From the NCBI GenBank assembly GCA_963422285.2, contig CAXXJO010000002.1:620001-684000 (forward strand): a DNA stretch of 64,000 bases, written 5' to 3'. Under the pieces are notes generated by a model. It had not been told where the DNA came from. It saw only the letters and a program-made list of their open reading frames with translations, and made no database searches. Position numbers and translations under genes: made by a program. Below are positions 1 to 9,083 of this stretch, one piece after another. This stretch comes from VXYL01 sp963422285 (GTDB lineage: Bacteria > Pseudomonadota > Gammaproteobacteria > Pseudomonadales > Azotimanducaceae). Positions within the stretch are counted from its first letter, which is position 1; each line of letters begins with the position of its first letter.

Positions 1-138
1 CTGCGTCATGCCTTGGCGGACAGCGACGGAGCCGTCCCGGCACGTGTGCTGTAAGGTCGCACTCTCGTGTACGTCGTAGCTGGATGGGGAGTACCCGCAG
101 GCCGACGGACGGCTTCAGCCTTGGGAAACGACCACCTC

Positions 139-779
139 ATGCCAGATGCCGAAAAGCTCGATCCCCGCTATGTGAATCGCAGCGCCCATCTCCCCTACGG
201 GCTCCAAGTGGATGAAGTGCAACGGGGCGTTGCCGAGACGTATCGACTGTGCCATGGCTTGAACGACTATCCAAGCAGCGCGGGTTTCCGGCCTCTGGAG
301 GAACTGCTGCTCGGCAACGCGCTGTCCGGCATCATCTCGGAGTTCCTCGTCAAGAACATCGCCAGTTCCACCGTCGCCCTGGAGGCGAACGGCAAAGTGG
401 GCGGCCACCCGGATCTCGTTCCCGCAGGTCGCTATTCGTCGAGCGGCGTCCTGAAAGGCGAAGAGGGAATAGAGATCAAAGCGTCCATCCAGCCGGCGGC
501 TGGCAGGGACACAACCCGGAAGACTGCTGGTTGATGGTGTTCAGGTACCGGATCGGCGAGATAGGCGGCACTGGCTCCGGTGCGCTGACCTTCGTAGAGA
601 TTCTCTGCGCCGAGCTGGAACGGGCGGACTGGTCGTTCTCAGGGCGCTCCGGCGCATCGCGCAGGACACCGACCGCATCCATCACCAAGACCGGCATGGA
701 CAAGCTCAGAAGCAACTTCCTCTATCGTCTCCCTGGTGCCGGCGTTGGTCCGTACCGGAATATTTTGGCACCAAAGTAA
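139..779 (+). pseudogene. Frameshifted type II restriction endonuclease (PD-(D/E)XK)
   Basis: Two overlapping frames join into one protein of about 210 residues. The first frame starts at ATG 139 (a GTG at 67 is an alternative) and runs to about 490. The second continues to 779. The join lies between 481 and 495 and needs one missing base restored. The first frame ends in a good PD-(D/E)XK core: PD at residues 91-92 and EIK at 112-114. The second frame supplies the conserved-looking block GGWQGHNPEDCWLMVF directly afterwards. The gene converges on the methyltransferase gene, whose stop is 20 bases away, the usual layout of a restriction-modification pair. The sequence as given would yield a truncated enzyme, so either the nuclease is dead or there is a single-base assembly error. 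The exact subfamily is not recognised. Confidence 0.7.
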
Positions 780-798
780 GCGACCCAGCGGGTGTCCA

Positions 799-2091
799 TC
801 AGGCAAACAGGTTCGCTTGACCGCCGTGCCTGTACGAATCGTTGCGGGATGTGCGTACCTTGTCGTTTCCTGCTGCCGTCAAGGCCGCAAGCCGTGGAAT
901 CGCGGACTCCGCCATGGCGAGAAACTCGGCATCGTTCTCGACACCGACACTGGCGTAGCCGACCGCGCAGGCTGCTGCGATGGTCGAACCGGCGCCCATG
1001 AAGGGGTCGAGCACCACGCCTTCTCCCAAGGGCAGGGCGGCGCGCACGATCTGACGCATGAACGCCTGGGGCTTGAGAGCTGGATGCGGTGCGATGTCTC
1101 GCTCGCCAGATCGCGTGGGCGAGCTTCGAATGACGTCGAAGAAAGGCTGCTCCGCGCTGATTCTGCGCAACCCGCCGGTCTTCCATTTGCGCAGATTGTC
1201 CTGTACGCGACCTTCGCAGGGCTTGCGGAACAAGCCCCAAGGTTCCCAACAGGAGCGAGGCATCACAGTCACGTCGCGAAATTCGTCGTGGGCGTTCTTG
1301 GGGCGATCTCCGCCACGAAGAGTCTGCACCAAGCGGATGATCTCGCCGCGCTTCTGGAAGCCGGATTCAATCAGCGCCGCGTAGACCAAGTGCGAGAACA
1401 GGGGATTGGCGGCGATGAAGACATGGCCGCCAGGTACCAGCACGCGCATCGCCAGCGCGGCCCATTTGTTGAAGAATTCGACAAGCTGCTGCACCTCGCT
1501 ATCGTTCAGCACCGTAAATCGCGGCAGGGGGCGCCGGACGCTGCCATCCAACGCCGGCGGCAGTCGCCACACGCCGCCGTGCCCACGCCGCAGCTTGGTC
1601 TTCTCCTTGGCGGTGTACTCCTTCAGGCCGTAGGGAGGATCGGTAACGATTGCGTGAATGCTGTTGGCGCTTTGGCGTTGCATCCAGTCGAAGCAGTCGC
1701 CGCCAACCACTTGGTAGCAAGGCTCCGGGATGCCATCGCGTACCTGCGCAACCTCCGTGCGCTCTTCCGCCAGCGGAAACGCGCTCCGCAGCAGCGCCGC
1801 CGCTTGCACGGGGCGCGTCGACAGAATGCGCTGGACATCCTCCGGCAGCCGCCCGGCGAGAAGGAGCAGGGAGTCGGCGTCGATCGCGCACATCTGCGCG
1901 AGACGCCGCGCCATTGCCGCAGTGGGACGGGCCTTGCCTCCTTCAAGACGGGAAACGTAGCCTTTGGAAACAGCGAGCTGGCCCGCCACGTCGGCCTGCG
2001 TAGATCCGCTGGCAAGCCGGGCCGCTCGCAGGCGCCGCCCGAACTCGACCAGCGCGGCGTCGCACTCGATTGCTGTTGTTCGGCAATTCAT
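799..2091 (-). CDS. HTH-fused DNA methyltransferase (beta class N4-cytosine/N6-adenine)
   Basis: Transfers methyl groups from S-adenosylmethionine to an amino group of DNA bases, protecting the site cut by the facing nuclease. Residues 15-75 form an Xre-type helix-turn-helix (TQADVAGQLAVSKGYVSRLEGG). The catalytic motif DPPY is at 151-154. The cofactor motif DPFMGAGST lies near 362-370, close to the C-terminus, so the motif order (catalytic first) is that of the beta class. The built-in HTH suggests that the enzyme controls its own promoter, replacing a separate controller protein. A perfect palindrome covers its start codon. Its stop is 20 bases from that of the broken nuclease. The exact target base cannot be read from the motifs. 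Confidence 0.85.
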   Translation of the reverse strand: MNCRTTAIECDAALVEFGRRLRAARLASGSTQADVAGQLAVSKGYVSRLEGGKARPTAAMARRLAQMCAIDADSLLLLAGRLPEDVQRILSTRPVQAAALLRSAFPLAEERTEVAQVRDGIPEPCYQVVGGDCFDWMQRQSANSIHAIVTDPPYGLKEYTAKEKTKLRRGHGGVWRLPPALDGSVRRPLPRFTVLNDSEVQQLVEFFNKWAALAMRVLVPGGHVFIAANPLFSHLVYAALIESGFQKRGEIIRLVQTLRGGDRPKNAHDEFRDVTVMPRSCWEPWGLFRKPCEGRVQDNLRKWKTGGLRRISAEQPFFDVIRSSPTRSGERDIAPHPALKPQAFMRQIVRAALPLGEGVVLDPFMGAGSTIAAACAVGYASVGVENDAEFLAMAESAIPRLAALTAAGNDKVRTSRNDSYRHGGQANLFA

Positions 2092-2103
2092 GGTCGCACC
2101 ATG
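2089..2103. promoter_or_regulatory. Perfect palindrome over methyltransferase start codon; candidate operator
   Basis: CATGGT-CGC-ACCATG, two 6-base arms with a 3-base spacer. The left arm contains the ATG of the methyltransferase (complement of 2089-2091). Binding by the protein's own N-terminal HTH would block translation initiation or early transcription. Autoregulation by HTH-fused methyltransferases is known. That this site is the operator is inference. Confidence 0.45.
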
Positions 2104-2117
2104 GACCTGTCAACCAA

Positions 2118-2966
2118 TCAAGTCAACTTTCCAGAGTCGAGCAGCCGATCGATCAGCATGACGAGGCCGTCTTCGCGGCTGCTGCCCGTGGTCCAGTCGG
2201 CGGCGGCCTTGACCGCCGGATCCGCGTCGCCCATCGCTACGCCGAACCCGGCGCCGCGAATCATCGACAGATCGTTCAGCGCATCGCCGACGGCGCAGAT
2301 GGCATCGCCCGGGATGCCGGCCGCGGCGGCGAAGCGCGTAAGGGCCGACCACTTGCTGACGTGGCCGACGATGGTTTCCAGGTACCAGCCAGGAGTTTTC
2401 TTCGATGCCACGAGCACGGTGGCGAACTCGTCGCCGGCGGCTGCGGCGATGTCGCGCTCGAATGCCGCCAACGGCTCGCGGTCGCCGAAGCAGCCCACCA
2501 CCAGGATGTCGTCGTAGCCCGCCTGCTCCGGCGCCACATCGCCATGGCCGGCATCGCCGCCGATGCCGGCGTAGTGCTGCGTTTCGAGGTTCCAGCGTAG
2601 ACTGGCGTCGAGCACGAAATCCGCGCCGCCGCGGGCGTGCGCGTCGCGTTGCAGGATGAGCGCCAGGCCGCGCCGCCGAGCCAAACGCAGCAGGCGTTCG
2701 ATCTGGCCGGGGGCGAAGGGTTCGGAATGCAGAGTCTCGCCGCTGGCAGCCTTGGTGAGTGCGCCGCCGAGACATACCGCCGGCAAGGCGAGGCCGAGCT
2801 GGTCCATCACCAGCCGCGTGGTGCGATAGCGGCGCCCAGTGGCCAGCACCACGCGCAGCCCGTGCCGGCAGGCGCGTCGCAGGCTGTCGCGGGTGGCGGG
2901 GGAGACGCGGTCGCCGCTGGCGACCAGGGTGCCGTCGATGTCTATCGCGAGCAGCGAGATGTCCAT
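2118..2966 (-). CDS. Cof-type HAD-superfamily phosphatase
   Basis: Magnesium-dependent hydrolase of small phosphorylated metabolites such as sugar phosphates. The N-terminal motif DIDGT (residues 9-13) carries the two catalytic aspartates. ATGRRYRTT follows as motif II. The C-terminal motif III/IV block contains KWSALTRF and GDALNDLSMI, typical of the Cof (IIB cap) branch. The length of 282 residues is normal. It lies 12 bases downstream of the PhyH dioxygenase gene and 26 bases upstream of the methyltransferase gene, all on the minus strand. Substrate unknown. Confidence 0.88.
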   Translation of the reverse strand: MDISLLAIDIDGTLVASGDRVSPATRDSLRRACRHGLRVVLATGRRYRTTRLVMDQLGLALPAVCLGGALTKAASGETLHSEPFAPGQIERLLRLARRRGLALILQRDAHARGGADFVLDASLRWNLETQHYAGIGGDAGHGDVAPEQAGYDDILVVGCFGDREPLAAFERDIAAAAGDEFATVLVASKKTPGWYLETIVGHVSKWSALTRFAAAAGIPGDAICAVGDALNDLSMIRGAGFGVAMGDADPAVKAAADWTTGSSREDGLVMLIDRLLDSGKLT

Positions 2967-2978
2967 CGCCGCCAGCGG

Positions 2979-4160
2979 CTACGACGCGCTCAGTTCCGCA
3001 TCCAGCGTCATCGCGTAGCGCCCACGCGATCCTGGAAACGGATGCACCATCAGGCGGCGGAACTGGTCGCGTTCCCGTTCGTTCAGCATGGCGTGGGCGG
3101 CGCAGCCCACGAAGGACTTGTAAGCGACACTGGTGTCGTTTTTAGGCATGACGTAGGTGGGAATCATGGCTTGCAGTATGGCGGCGCGACGGTGCGGGGT
3201 GCGGTTCACGCCGGCCCGGTGCCACGTCCGAGAATCGTACAGAATCGTGCTGCCTCCCGGCGCTTCGACGACATCCGCGTCGGGGCCGTTGTAGGGCAGG
3301 CCGTGAGCGGCGCGGTAGCCCGGCCGGGCATGCATCGCGGCGGTGCCCCAGGCATCCGGCGGCGGCTGTTCCAAGGCGTGGGATCCCAGCTTGAACGCCG
3401 TGGCGCCGCGCTCCTTGGCGAAATCCGATACGCAGACGTTGCGCTGCACGCCCAGCACCGTTTCCCCGGTGGGGGTGGGCACCGTGCCGTCCACCGGAAT
3501 CCCCCAGTGATAGGGGAAGTCCGAATGCCAGCCTTGGACGTTGCGCTTGCCGTCGTCCTGGCCGAGCACGATCAGCGCCGGCGGGTGCGCGAGGCAGATG
3601 TCTTCGGTGCGCATGTACTGACGGATCAGCCACAGCGACACCGGCTCCGCAGCGGTGCGGGCCATGGCCGGATCCTGGTTCAGCATCGGCTGCGAGCGGT
3701 CCCTGTATCGATCCGCGTACCGATCCGTGCAGGCCACGCGCTCCAGCGCCGCGACGGTTTCCGGCGCCAGGATCGACGCCAAGCATACCCATCCGTTTTC
3801 GCGCAAAAACGCCAAATACTCGGACGGCAACCGCGCGGGGCCATGCGCGACCGCATAGGACGACGTGCCGGTGGCCAACGATCTGCCTTGCCAAGACAGC
3901 CGCACGGCCCGCTCGCTGGCGGCCTCGGCGGCCAGGAGCCGTCCGGTGACGGCATGGCGCAGCTGCGTCGCACCCTCCGCCAGCCACATGACGCGATCGT
4001 CCGCCGCCGGGGTTTCGATCCATTGGCCCTCGTCGTCGACGCCGAGAAACCGGCCGTTCGGCGCCGCCAGCATGGCGTAGTGGCGGCTTGGCCGATCCAC
4101 CTTCACCACGCGCTCCGCGAAAAGCTCCGCATCCGCCCTATGCATATCCCGACTATTCAT
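2979..4160 (-). CDS. Phytanoyl-CoA dioxygenase (PhyH) family protein
   Basis: Predicted Fe(II)/2-oxoglutarate-dependent hydroxylase. The iron triad is visible: H-x-D in QGWHSDFPYHW near residue 212 and the distal His in SRTWHRAGVN about 100 residues later, followed by the arginines expected to hold 2-oxoglutarate (TPHRRAA). The catalytic fold occupies roughly residues 110-390. About 100 residues precede it and look like a small beta-rich extra domain (HYAMLAAPNGRFLGVDD), not typical of the family. The frame stays open to 4262, but the first 34 codons are low-complexity, so ATG 4160 is preferred (ATG 4145 also possible). Likely co-transcribed with the HAD gene 12 bases downstream. Substrate unknown. 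Confidence 0.8.
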   Translation of the reverse strand: MNSRDMHRADAELFAERVVKVDRPSRHYAMLAAPNGRFLGVDDEGQWIETPAADDRVMWLAEGATQLRHAVTGRLLAAEAASERAVRLSWQGRSLATGTSSYAVAHGPARLPSEYLAFLRENGWVCLASILAPETVAALERVACTDRYADRYRDRSQPMLNQDPAMARTAAEPVSLWLIRQYMRTEDICLAHPPALIVLGQDDGKRNVQGWHSDFPYHWGIPVDGTVPTPTGETVLGVQRNVCVSDFAKERGATAFKLGSHALEQPPPDAWGTAAMHARPGYRAAHGLPYNGPDADVVEAPGGSTILYDSRTWHRAGVNRTPHRRAAILQAMIPTYVMPKNDTSVAYKSFVGCAAHAMLNERERDQFRRLMVHPFPGSRGRYAMTLDAELSAS

Positions 4161-4297
4161 CCCAACTATTCGAGCACTGCGCCCACCATACGGAACGCAG
4201 TCCCGACATGGAAGATGCCGGCAGCGGCTCGGTTTGGCATTGGATGAGCCAAGCCGCCACATGTTCCGCTACATACGGTAGCCGATATGCTGCTGCA

Positions 4298-4353
4298 TCC
4301 TACATCTTGTGCCTGCATGGAACGGCATCAGGACGCGGATTCGAATCGAGCCG
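4298..4353 (+). repeat. 56-bp dispersed repeat, copy 1
   Basis: Member of a three-copy family, with the others at 6829-6884 and 24247-24302 in reverse orientation. All share a block like GGACGCGGATTCGAATCGAGCC at one end (4331-4352 here) and a CATC-TTGTG-type block at the other. This is the most diverged of the three. It lies between the starts of the PhyH gene and the stop of the MFS gene and has no coding capacity. Confidence 0.6.
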
Positions 4354-4372
4354 CCGCCAGGGTGCCAGCCGT

Positions 4373-5599
4373 TCAACGCCTGCCCGGTCTGTGCGTTTCG
4401 GGAGCGAACGCCGCGAACAGGCCGGCGACCAGGACCAGTGCGCCGGCAGCGACCCACAGCGGCGCATGCAGCCCTTGCAGATCGCCCAGCAGGCCCAGCA
4501 GGATCGGCCCGACCACATAGCCCACGTCGCTTAGCATGCGATAGCTGCTCATCGCGGCGGCGTTCATGCCCTTGGGCGCCGAGTCGGCCGCGTAGGCCGC
4601 TGGCGCTGCGCCGGAGGCTGCGGCGGCTCCACCCCACACCATGCAGGCCGCCAGGAACCACCCTAATCCCGGCGCCAAGGCGAAGCAAAGCATCGATGCA
4701 CCGGTGAGCGCCGTGGCTGGCACGATGACGGATTTGCGCCCGTAGCGATCCACCAGCGCACCTGCCGGATAGGTGACGGCAAGGCCGACGATGCTGCCGA
4801 GCGCCAAGCCGAAGCCGATCTCGGTGGCCGCCAGGGCCAGCTTCTCGCGCGCCAGCACAGGCACGATGCTGAACAGCGCCCCGGTACGGGCCACGGCGCC
4901 GATCAGACCGATCAGGCAGACCAGCAGGAAGCCGGCGTTGTCCAGCATCGCCCGAAGCTGCTCGCGCAGGGGTGGATTTCGAGTTGCGGAGCTACCGCCG
5001 AGGGCGCGGGTTTCCGCCACGCCGAACCAAGCCACCGCAGCGGCAACGGCACCCAGCACCCCGTAGACGAGGAACGGCGCTTCCAGCCCGAACTGCTCGG
5101 CCAGAAAACCGCCGGGAAAAGGACCGATGCCCACGGCGAACAGGAACACGCCCTGATAGATGGCCATGGTGCGGCCGCGAGTGGCCGGGGTGGTGATGTC
5201 CGCCAATACGATCAGTCCAGCGGTGAGCACGACGCCGGCACCGGCACCGGCGACGAAGCGAGCGAGCAACAGCTCGGCATAGCTCCCGGCGATGGCGCAC
5301 CACAGATTGCCGAGCGCAGACACCACGCCGCCGATGGCCAAGGCGTTGCGCCGTCCCAGCCGATCGGCAAGCTGCCCGGTGGGAATGCTCAGGAAGACCC
5401 GCGACAGCCCGTAGACGGCCACCGTCGCGCCGATGGCCGCTTGGGAGACATCGAACGACAGGGCGTACAGCGGCAGCACCGGAATCACAGCCCCGAAGCC
5501 GAGCTGATTGACGGCGATCAGCGCGCACATCCAGGCCAGAATGCGGCGTTCGTCCGATTTTCCAGTGCTGCCGGCGTTGTCGATCAGGCGCTCCCGCAC
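4373..5599 (-). CDS. MFS family transporter (multidrug/sugar efflux type)
   Basis: Inner-membrane proton-coupled transporter with about 12 hydrophobic segments. Family motif A is present after TM2 (GQLADRLGRRNAL) and repeated after TM8 (GALVDRYGRKSV), the two-fold pattern of the major facilitator superfamily. The open frame reaches back into the tRNA-Val gene at 5707, where its first codons merely translate the tRNA. The start is therefore downstream: GTG 5599 fits best, and ATG 5530 would cut into TM1. Substrate not predictable. Confidence 0.82.
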   Translation of the reverse strand: MRERLIDNAGSTGKSDERRILAWMCALIAVNQLGFGAVIPVLPLYALSFDVSQAAIGATVAVYGLSRVFLSIPTGQLADRLGRRNALAIGGVVSALGNLWCAIAGSYAELLLARFVAGAGAGVVLTAGLIVLADITTPATRGRTMAIYQGVFLFAVGIGPFPGGFLAEQFGLEAPFLVYGVLGAVAAAVAWFGVAETRALGGSSATRNPPLREQLRAMLDNAGFLLVCLIGLIGAVARTGALFSIVPVLAREKLALAATEIGFGLALGSIVGLAVTYPAGALVDRYGRKSVIVPATALTGASMLCFALAPGLGWFLAACMVWGGAAAASGAAPAAYAADSAPKGMNAAAMSSYRMLSDVGYVVGPILLGLLGDLQGLHAPLWVAAGALVLVAGLFAAFAPETHRPGRR

Positions 5600-5662
5600 G
5601 GTTGCCGACGCGGCATGGAGAGATGGCGTAGGGACGCAGCACGCTGGCACGGGATCGGCAGT

Positions 5663-5739
5663 TGGTAGGCGCGATTGGATTCGAACCAACGACCCCCACC
5701 ATGTCAAGGTGATGCTCTAACCAACTGAGCTACGCGCCT
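5663..5739 (-). tRNA. tRNA-Val (anticodon GAC)
   Basis: Read on the minus strand it folds as a complete cloverleaf: 7-bp acceptor stem AGGCGCG/CGCGCCT, D-arm GCTC/GAGC, anticodon arm TCACC-TTGACAT-GGTGG with GAC at positions 34-36, T-arm GTTGG-TTCGAAT-CCAAT, discriminator A and an encoded CCA (5663-5665). It sits between the MFS and TauD genes, about 1.2 kb from two degenerate integrase genes. Confidence 0.97.
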
Positions 5740-5890
5740 GCGGGCGGCGATTCTAACCCCATTGCGCCGCCGGTCGAACATTTTTCGCAACCCCGACATC
5801 GCCAGCGGGCTTCACAGCCCAACCTCGACCCCTTCCCCGCACACCAGATCCAAGAGCGCCCCGGCAGCTTGCATCTGCCTAGGATGGATT

Positions 5891-6751
5891 CTAGAGCCCG
5901 TATCGGCTTGCGGCCGCCGAGCGGATCTGGGTACGCCGCATGAGCCGGCGGCTGGCGGGATCGAAGGCGGCGCGACGATGCATGACGCTGCGGTTGTCCC
6001 AGACCAGAAGATCGCCGGGCCGCCAGTGCTGGGTCCAGGTGGCATCGGGCAGGGCCACGTAGCGCCAGACGGCGTCCAGCTGCGCCTCGCTCTCCGACAG
6101 CGGCGCCCCCACCACATAGGCGTCCTGGCGACGCCCTAGGAACAGCGCCTCGCTGCCGTTTTCCGGGTGCCGCTTCACCAAGGAATGGATCGCGCCGGGG
6201 GCAGCGCGGGGGTCCGGCGCGTGGCGGTGGCCGCGGCGCAAGGCGCCGATGCTGTCGTGGGCGGCATCGTGCTTGAGCCGCGCGGAACGCGCCCACTCGG
6301 AAAGCGCCGATGGCAGCGCGTCGAGGGCGGCGATCATGTTGCAGAAGCGCGTATCGCCGCCGGTATCCGGCGTCTCCACGGCATAGAGAATGCTGGCCGT
6401 GGGCGGCTGCTCGAGGTAGGACATGTCGGTATGCCAAGCGGCCTCCGCCGCGCCCAAGCCGCCGATGGGCTTGCCGTCGACGACGATGTTGGAGATGGTC
6501 GCCACATAGGGATTCGGCATCTTAGCCCGTTCTTCGTCGCTAACCCGGCCCATAGGCGCGTACTCCAACGGACCGAAGCGGCGGCTGAACGCTTGCAAGG
6601 CATCGTCATCGAGAGTTTGATCGCCCAGCCGCAGCACAGGATGGCACAGCCATGCGTCGTACAGGAGGGCGAACGTCTCGTCGTCCAGCGCACGGACATC
6701 CACATCGGCGACGTCGGCAACGAACGAGCACGGCAGCGGCAGGACGCGCAT
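5891..6751 (-). CDS. TauD/TfdA-family Fe(II)/2-oxoglutarate dioxygenase
   Basis: Non-heme iron hydroxylase, 286 residues from ATG 6751, the usual family length. H-x-D is in AAWHTDMSYLEQPP. The distal His is in WDNRSVMHRRAAFDP, and RLMRRTQI provides the 2-oxoglutarate-binding arginine. The open frame continues upstream through a dispersed repeat to 6862, which is unlikely to be coding. Relatives act on taurine, sulfonates or aryloxyalkanoates. The substrate here is unknown. No transporter gene for a sulfonate lies next to it. Confidence 0.85.
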   Translation of the reverse strand: MRVLPLPCSFVADVADVDVRALDDETFALLYDAWLCHPVLRLGDQTLDDDALQAFSRRFGPLEYAPMGRVSDEERAKMPNPYVATISNIVVDGKPIGGLGAAEAAWHTDMSYLEQPPTASILYAVETPDTGGDTRFCNMIAALDALPSALSEWARSARLKHDAAHDSIGALRRGHRHAPDPRAAPGAIHSLVKRHPENGSEALFLGRRQDAYVVGAPLSESEAQLDAVWRYVALPDATWTQHWRPGDLLVWDNRSVMHRRAAFDPASRRLMRRTQIRSAAASRYGL

Positions 6752-6828
6752 GTGGATTCCAATGGCGAAGGCCGGAAAGAGAATACCGCACCGCTCCGCG
6801 CCCCGCACCGTGTCAGTTCCCGCGGCAG

Positions 6829-6884
6829 TGGCTCGGTTTGAATCCGAGTCGCCATGCTGCATCGCGCAACCGCACGATGCAGGG
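6829..6884 (-). repeat. 56-bp dispersed repeat, copy 2
   Basis: Closest match to the copy at 24247-24302; the two agree over nearly the whole length (shared ends TGGCTCGG and GATGCAGGG-type). The repeat begins exactly where integrase homology at 6885 stops, so it marks the truncated 3' end of the second integrase pseudogene. Confidence 0.7.
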
Positions 6885-7970
6885 GCATAGAGCGCCGTCG
6901 TCTCCCGCTGGCGGTGTCCGAGCAGCCGACCGGCCGTGATGAGCCCGACGCCGTTTATGACGCCCTGCGAGACCCAGGTGTGCCCGCAGTCGTGAATGCG
7001 GAGGCCGGGCAGCCCCGGCTTCCTCCCGGATGCCGACCTAGAACGTGTAGAGCCGGTCCGACGCGAGGTACTTGGGGAACACCCGCGCTAGCCCCTCGGC
7101 TCGTGGCAGTTCCTCCAGCAGCCGCACCGCTTCCGGCCCGAGCCAGAGGGTGCGCGACCCCGTTTTCGAGTCGCCGAGCCGCGCACTCGCGCCGTCCTCG
7201 CGAAGCTCACCGATCTCGTCCCATTTGAGATTGAGGATTTCGGACAGCCGCGCGCTGGTCAGCGTCAGCAGGCGGATCGCCGCGACCGGCCAGGAGTGTT
7301 CTTCCCGGCGTCGGTCCAGCACTGCGCCGAGGCGCTCGAGCTCCTCGCGGTCGAGGTGGCGCGCGACAGGCCTGCGGGGGTTCTTGACGATGTTGGCACA
7401 GGCGTCGGGGACATGCTCGCCGATCTCACCCCATTGCCGGGCGGCGCCGAGCATGGCGCGCAGGATCTCGAAGGCGCGGTCGGCGGCGCCGGGCTTGTCC
7501 ATGCTCGCCGCGTCGAACCACGCCGAAACCCGCGCATGGTCGATAGCATCGAGCCTGAGCTTTCCGAACTGCGGCATCAGGCGGTTGTGCAGGTAGACGT
7601 CGAAGATCTTGAGCGAGGACGGCTTCCAGCGGTGCCCGCGCCGCTCCCGGTAGCGTGCCGCGGAGTCGCGGAACAGCGGTGCCTTCTTCTTCCGCGGCGA
7701 CGCCACATCCTCGCCGCCCCACAAGCGGGCCAGGATAGCCGCGCCCTCCCGGCGCCGCATCAAGCGGCAGTTCCGGGAAGCGCCCGAGGTGATCTTGCGC
7801 ATGCGGCCCTGGACGCGGGTCTGGACGATGTAAGACCTGACGCCCGAGGGCTGCACCCGCACCTCGAAATGCGCCAGAAGGTTGTTCCATAGGGTGTATT
7901 CCATCGCCGCCGGCTTCGCGGCGACGATGGCCTTCACGGTGAGCCGGATACGGTACTTGCCGCCGCTCAT
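6885..7970 (-). pseudogene. Degenerate tyrosine recombinase/integrase (second of tandem pair)
   Basis: Intact reading from ATG 7970 through the core-binding domain and the first half of the catalytic domain (RLLTLTSARLSEILNLKW with the first catalytic Arg, DSKTGSRTLWLG with the Lys). A TAG at 7038-7040 interrupts where relatives have Trp (LYTF-stop-VGIREEAG). About 15 bases later an extra G shifts the frame. The remaining catalytic part (LPGLRIHDCGHTWVSQGV and AGRLLGHRQRETTALYA) is then readable, but the box II Arg of H-x-x-R has become Gly. Three independent lesions mean the enzyme is dead. Its start overlaps the stop of the upstream integrase by 4 bases. Homology ends at the dispersed repeat at 6884. 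Confidence 0.85.
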
Positions 7971-8547
7971 CGTCCGCCCTCCTTCCCGCTTCCGGTCATG
8001 GCGTCGTTGACGATGCCGGAGATGCGTCCCGCCGCCTCGCGGACATGCTCGTCGGCGAGATGGGCATAACGCTCGGTGGAGGCGGTGTCGGCGTGGCCGA
8101 GCAGACGGACGACGGTGTAGAGGTCGAGCCCGCTCATCACCGCATGGGAAGCGAACGTGTGACGGCAGTCGTGGATGCGCACATCGTCCAGCCCGGCGAG
8201 ACTGCGCAGCTTCTGCCAGTGCAGCCCTTGGCGGCGCATGAACTCCTGCACGAATTCGGAGAACAACGGGCCGGCCTCGCGCTCGTTCTTCGCGGCTGCG
8301 ATGGCGGCGACAGCCTTCTCTCTCGCCTCGGCGGCGGTCATCTCGTTCGCCGTGCCGAGGATCGTCTTGGGTACGCAAACCGGTCGCAAGGCCCTGACGA
8401 ATAAGGTCTTCGTTCCGTCCTTCGCGACTGTGAAGCCGAACCGGGCAGGTCGGTGTCGATGATGGTGAGGCTGTATCGTCCGGGCTTTTTTTTCTCCCGG
8501 AAGTTGCGGTGCAGCGCACGTTCGTTGATGGTCGTGTGGATGGGCAT
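7967..8547 (-). pseudogene. Integrase remnant with internal deletion (first of tandem pair)
   Basis: Starts at ATG 8547 behind a good ribosome-binding site (AAGGAGA, 9 bases upstream). The N-terminal arm (MPIHTTINERALHRNFREKK) is followed by a -1 frameshift near 8446. It resumes as FGFTVAKDGTKTLFVRAL and runs to the start of the core-binding domain (LFSEFVQEFMRRQ). It then jumps directly to the catalytic C-terminus (VRIHDCRHTFASHAVMSGLD, LLGHADTASTERYAHLADEH), so roughly 150 residues, including the first catalytic Arg, are missing. H-x-x-R and the Tyr region are intact, unlike the neighbouring copy. It overlaps the next integrase by 4 bases, suggesting an ancestral two-recombinase operon of a genomic island. 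Confidence 0.8.
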
Positions 8548-9083
8548 GGCCGTGTCTCCTTTGCCTGTTCCCTCGGGCGCCGCTTGTTCCAAGGGAACAA
8601 GACAGCGGTTCTGGGCAGGCAACGCGGCGGATAGGCCGAATACGGCCTAATGCACTGTTGCATAATGAAAATCGTCCAATGAAGACGAGCCGGTCGGGCC
8701 TCGCTCAAGGCGCCCAAAGCGCGTTGCGTGTGAGAAGTCGTCCCGACGACACGACGGGGCAGCTAATTGACAGGCATCCGAAACAGGACAACCCAGCTCG
8801 GGTTCCAGGTGCCGAGCACGGGCCATTGCGAAATCGCCTGTCCTCCTCGACGTGCGCGAACAGACTGTCTCGACAGGCCCCAGGCGGCCGTAAAAAACGG
8901 GAATTACCAGCGAAATTAGCCCAAAGTCCTTGACCTAACCTGCGTCAAGCCAATCCGCCGAAGCGTCGGATTGCGCGACGGCTCGAACGGGCGGACGGAT
9001 ACCCGAAAGGATGAAAGCCGTTGGACTTCCTTTTCCGTAGCTATTTTCGCTGGCAACTCCCTAAAAAACGACACTGCCCTACG
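8548..9083. other. Intergenic region without recognisable gene
   Basis: 536 bases between the integrase remnant and uvrB. Short open frames on both strands show no recognisable family and no good ribosome-binding site. A 7-bp inverted repeat CAATCCG/CGGATTG is at about 8949-8971. The stretch is more AT-rich than its surroundings near 8650-8780 and 8890-8930, which fits a former mobile-element border. Confidence 0.5.

Noticed and set aside
1..53. Open frame ending at position 53 on the plus strand
   Set aside because: Only 17 codons are visible and the sequence (LRHALADSDGAVPARVL) fits no recognisable family end.
5600..5707. Longer N-terminus for the MFS transporter
   Set aside because: Its first residues translate the tRNA-Val gene, a common annotation artefact; downstream starts fit better.
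8476..8500. T-rich run next to a GC stem as a terminator
   Set aside because: It lies inside the integrase reading frame (REKKKPGR) and needs no other explanation.
5663..8547. Classic att-site duplication of tRNA-Val for the integrases
   Set aside because: No second copy of the tRNA 3' end was seen within the window.
8658..8933. 91-residue plus-strand ORF
   Set aside because: No ribosome-binding site, no family resemblance, and composition typical of GC-rich shadows.
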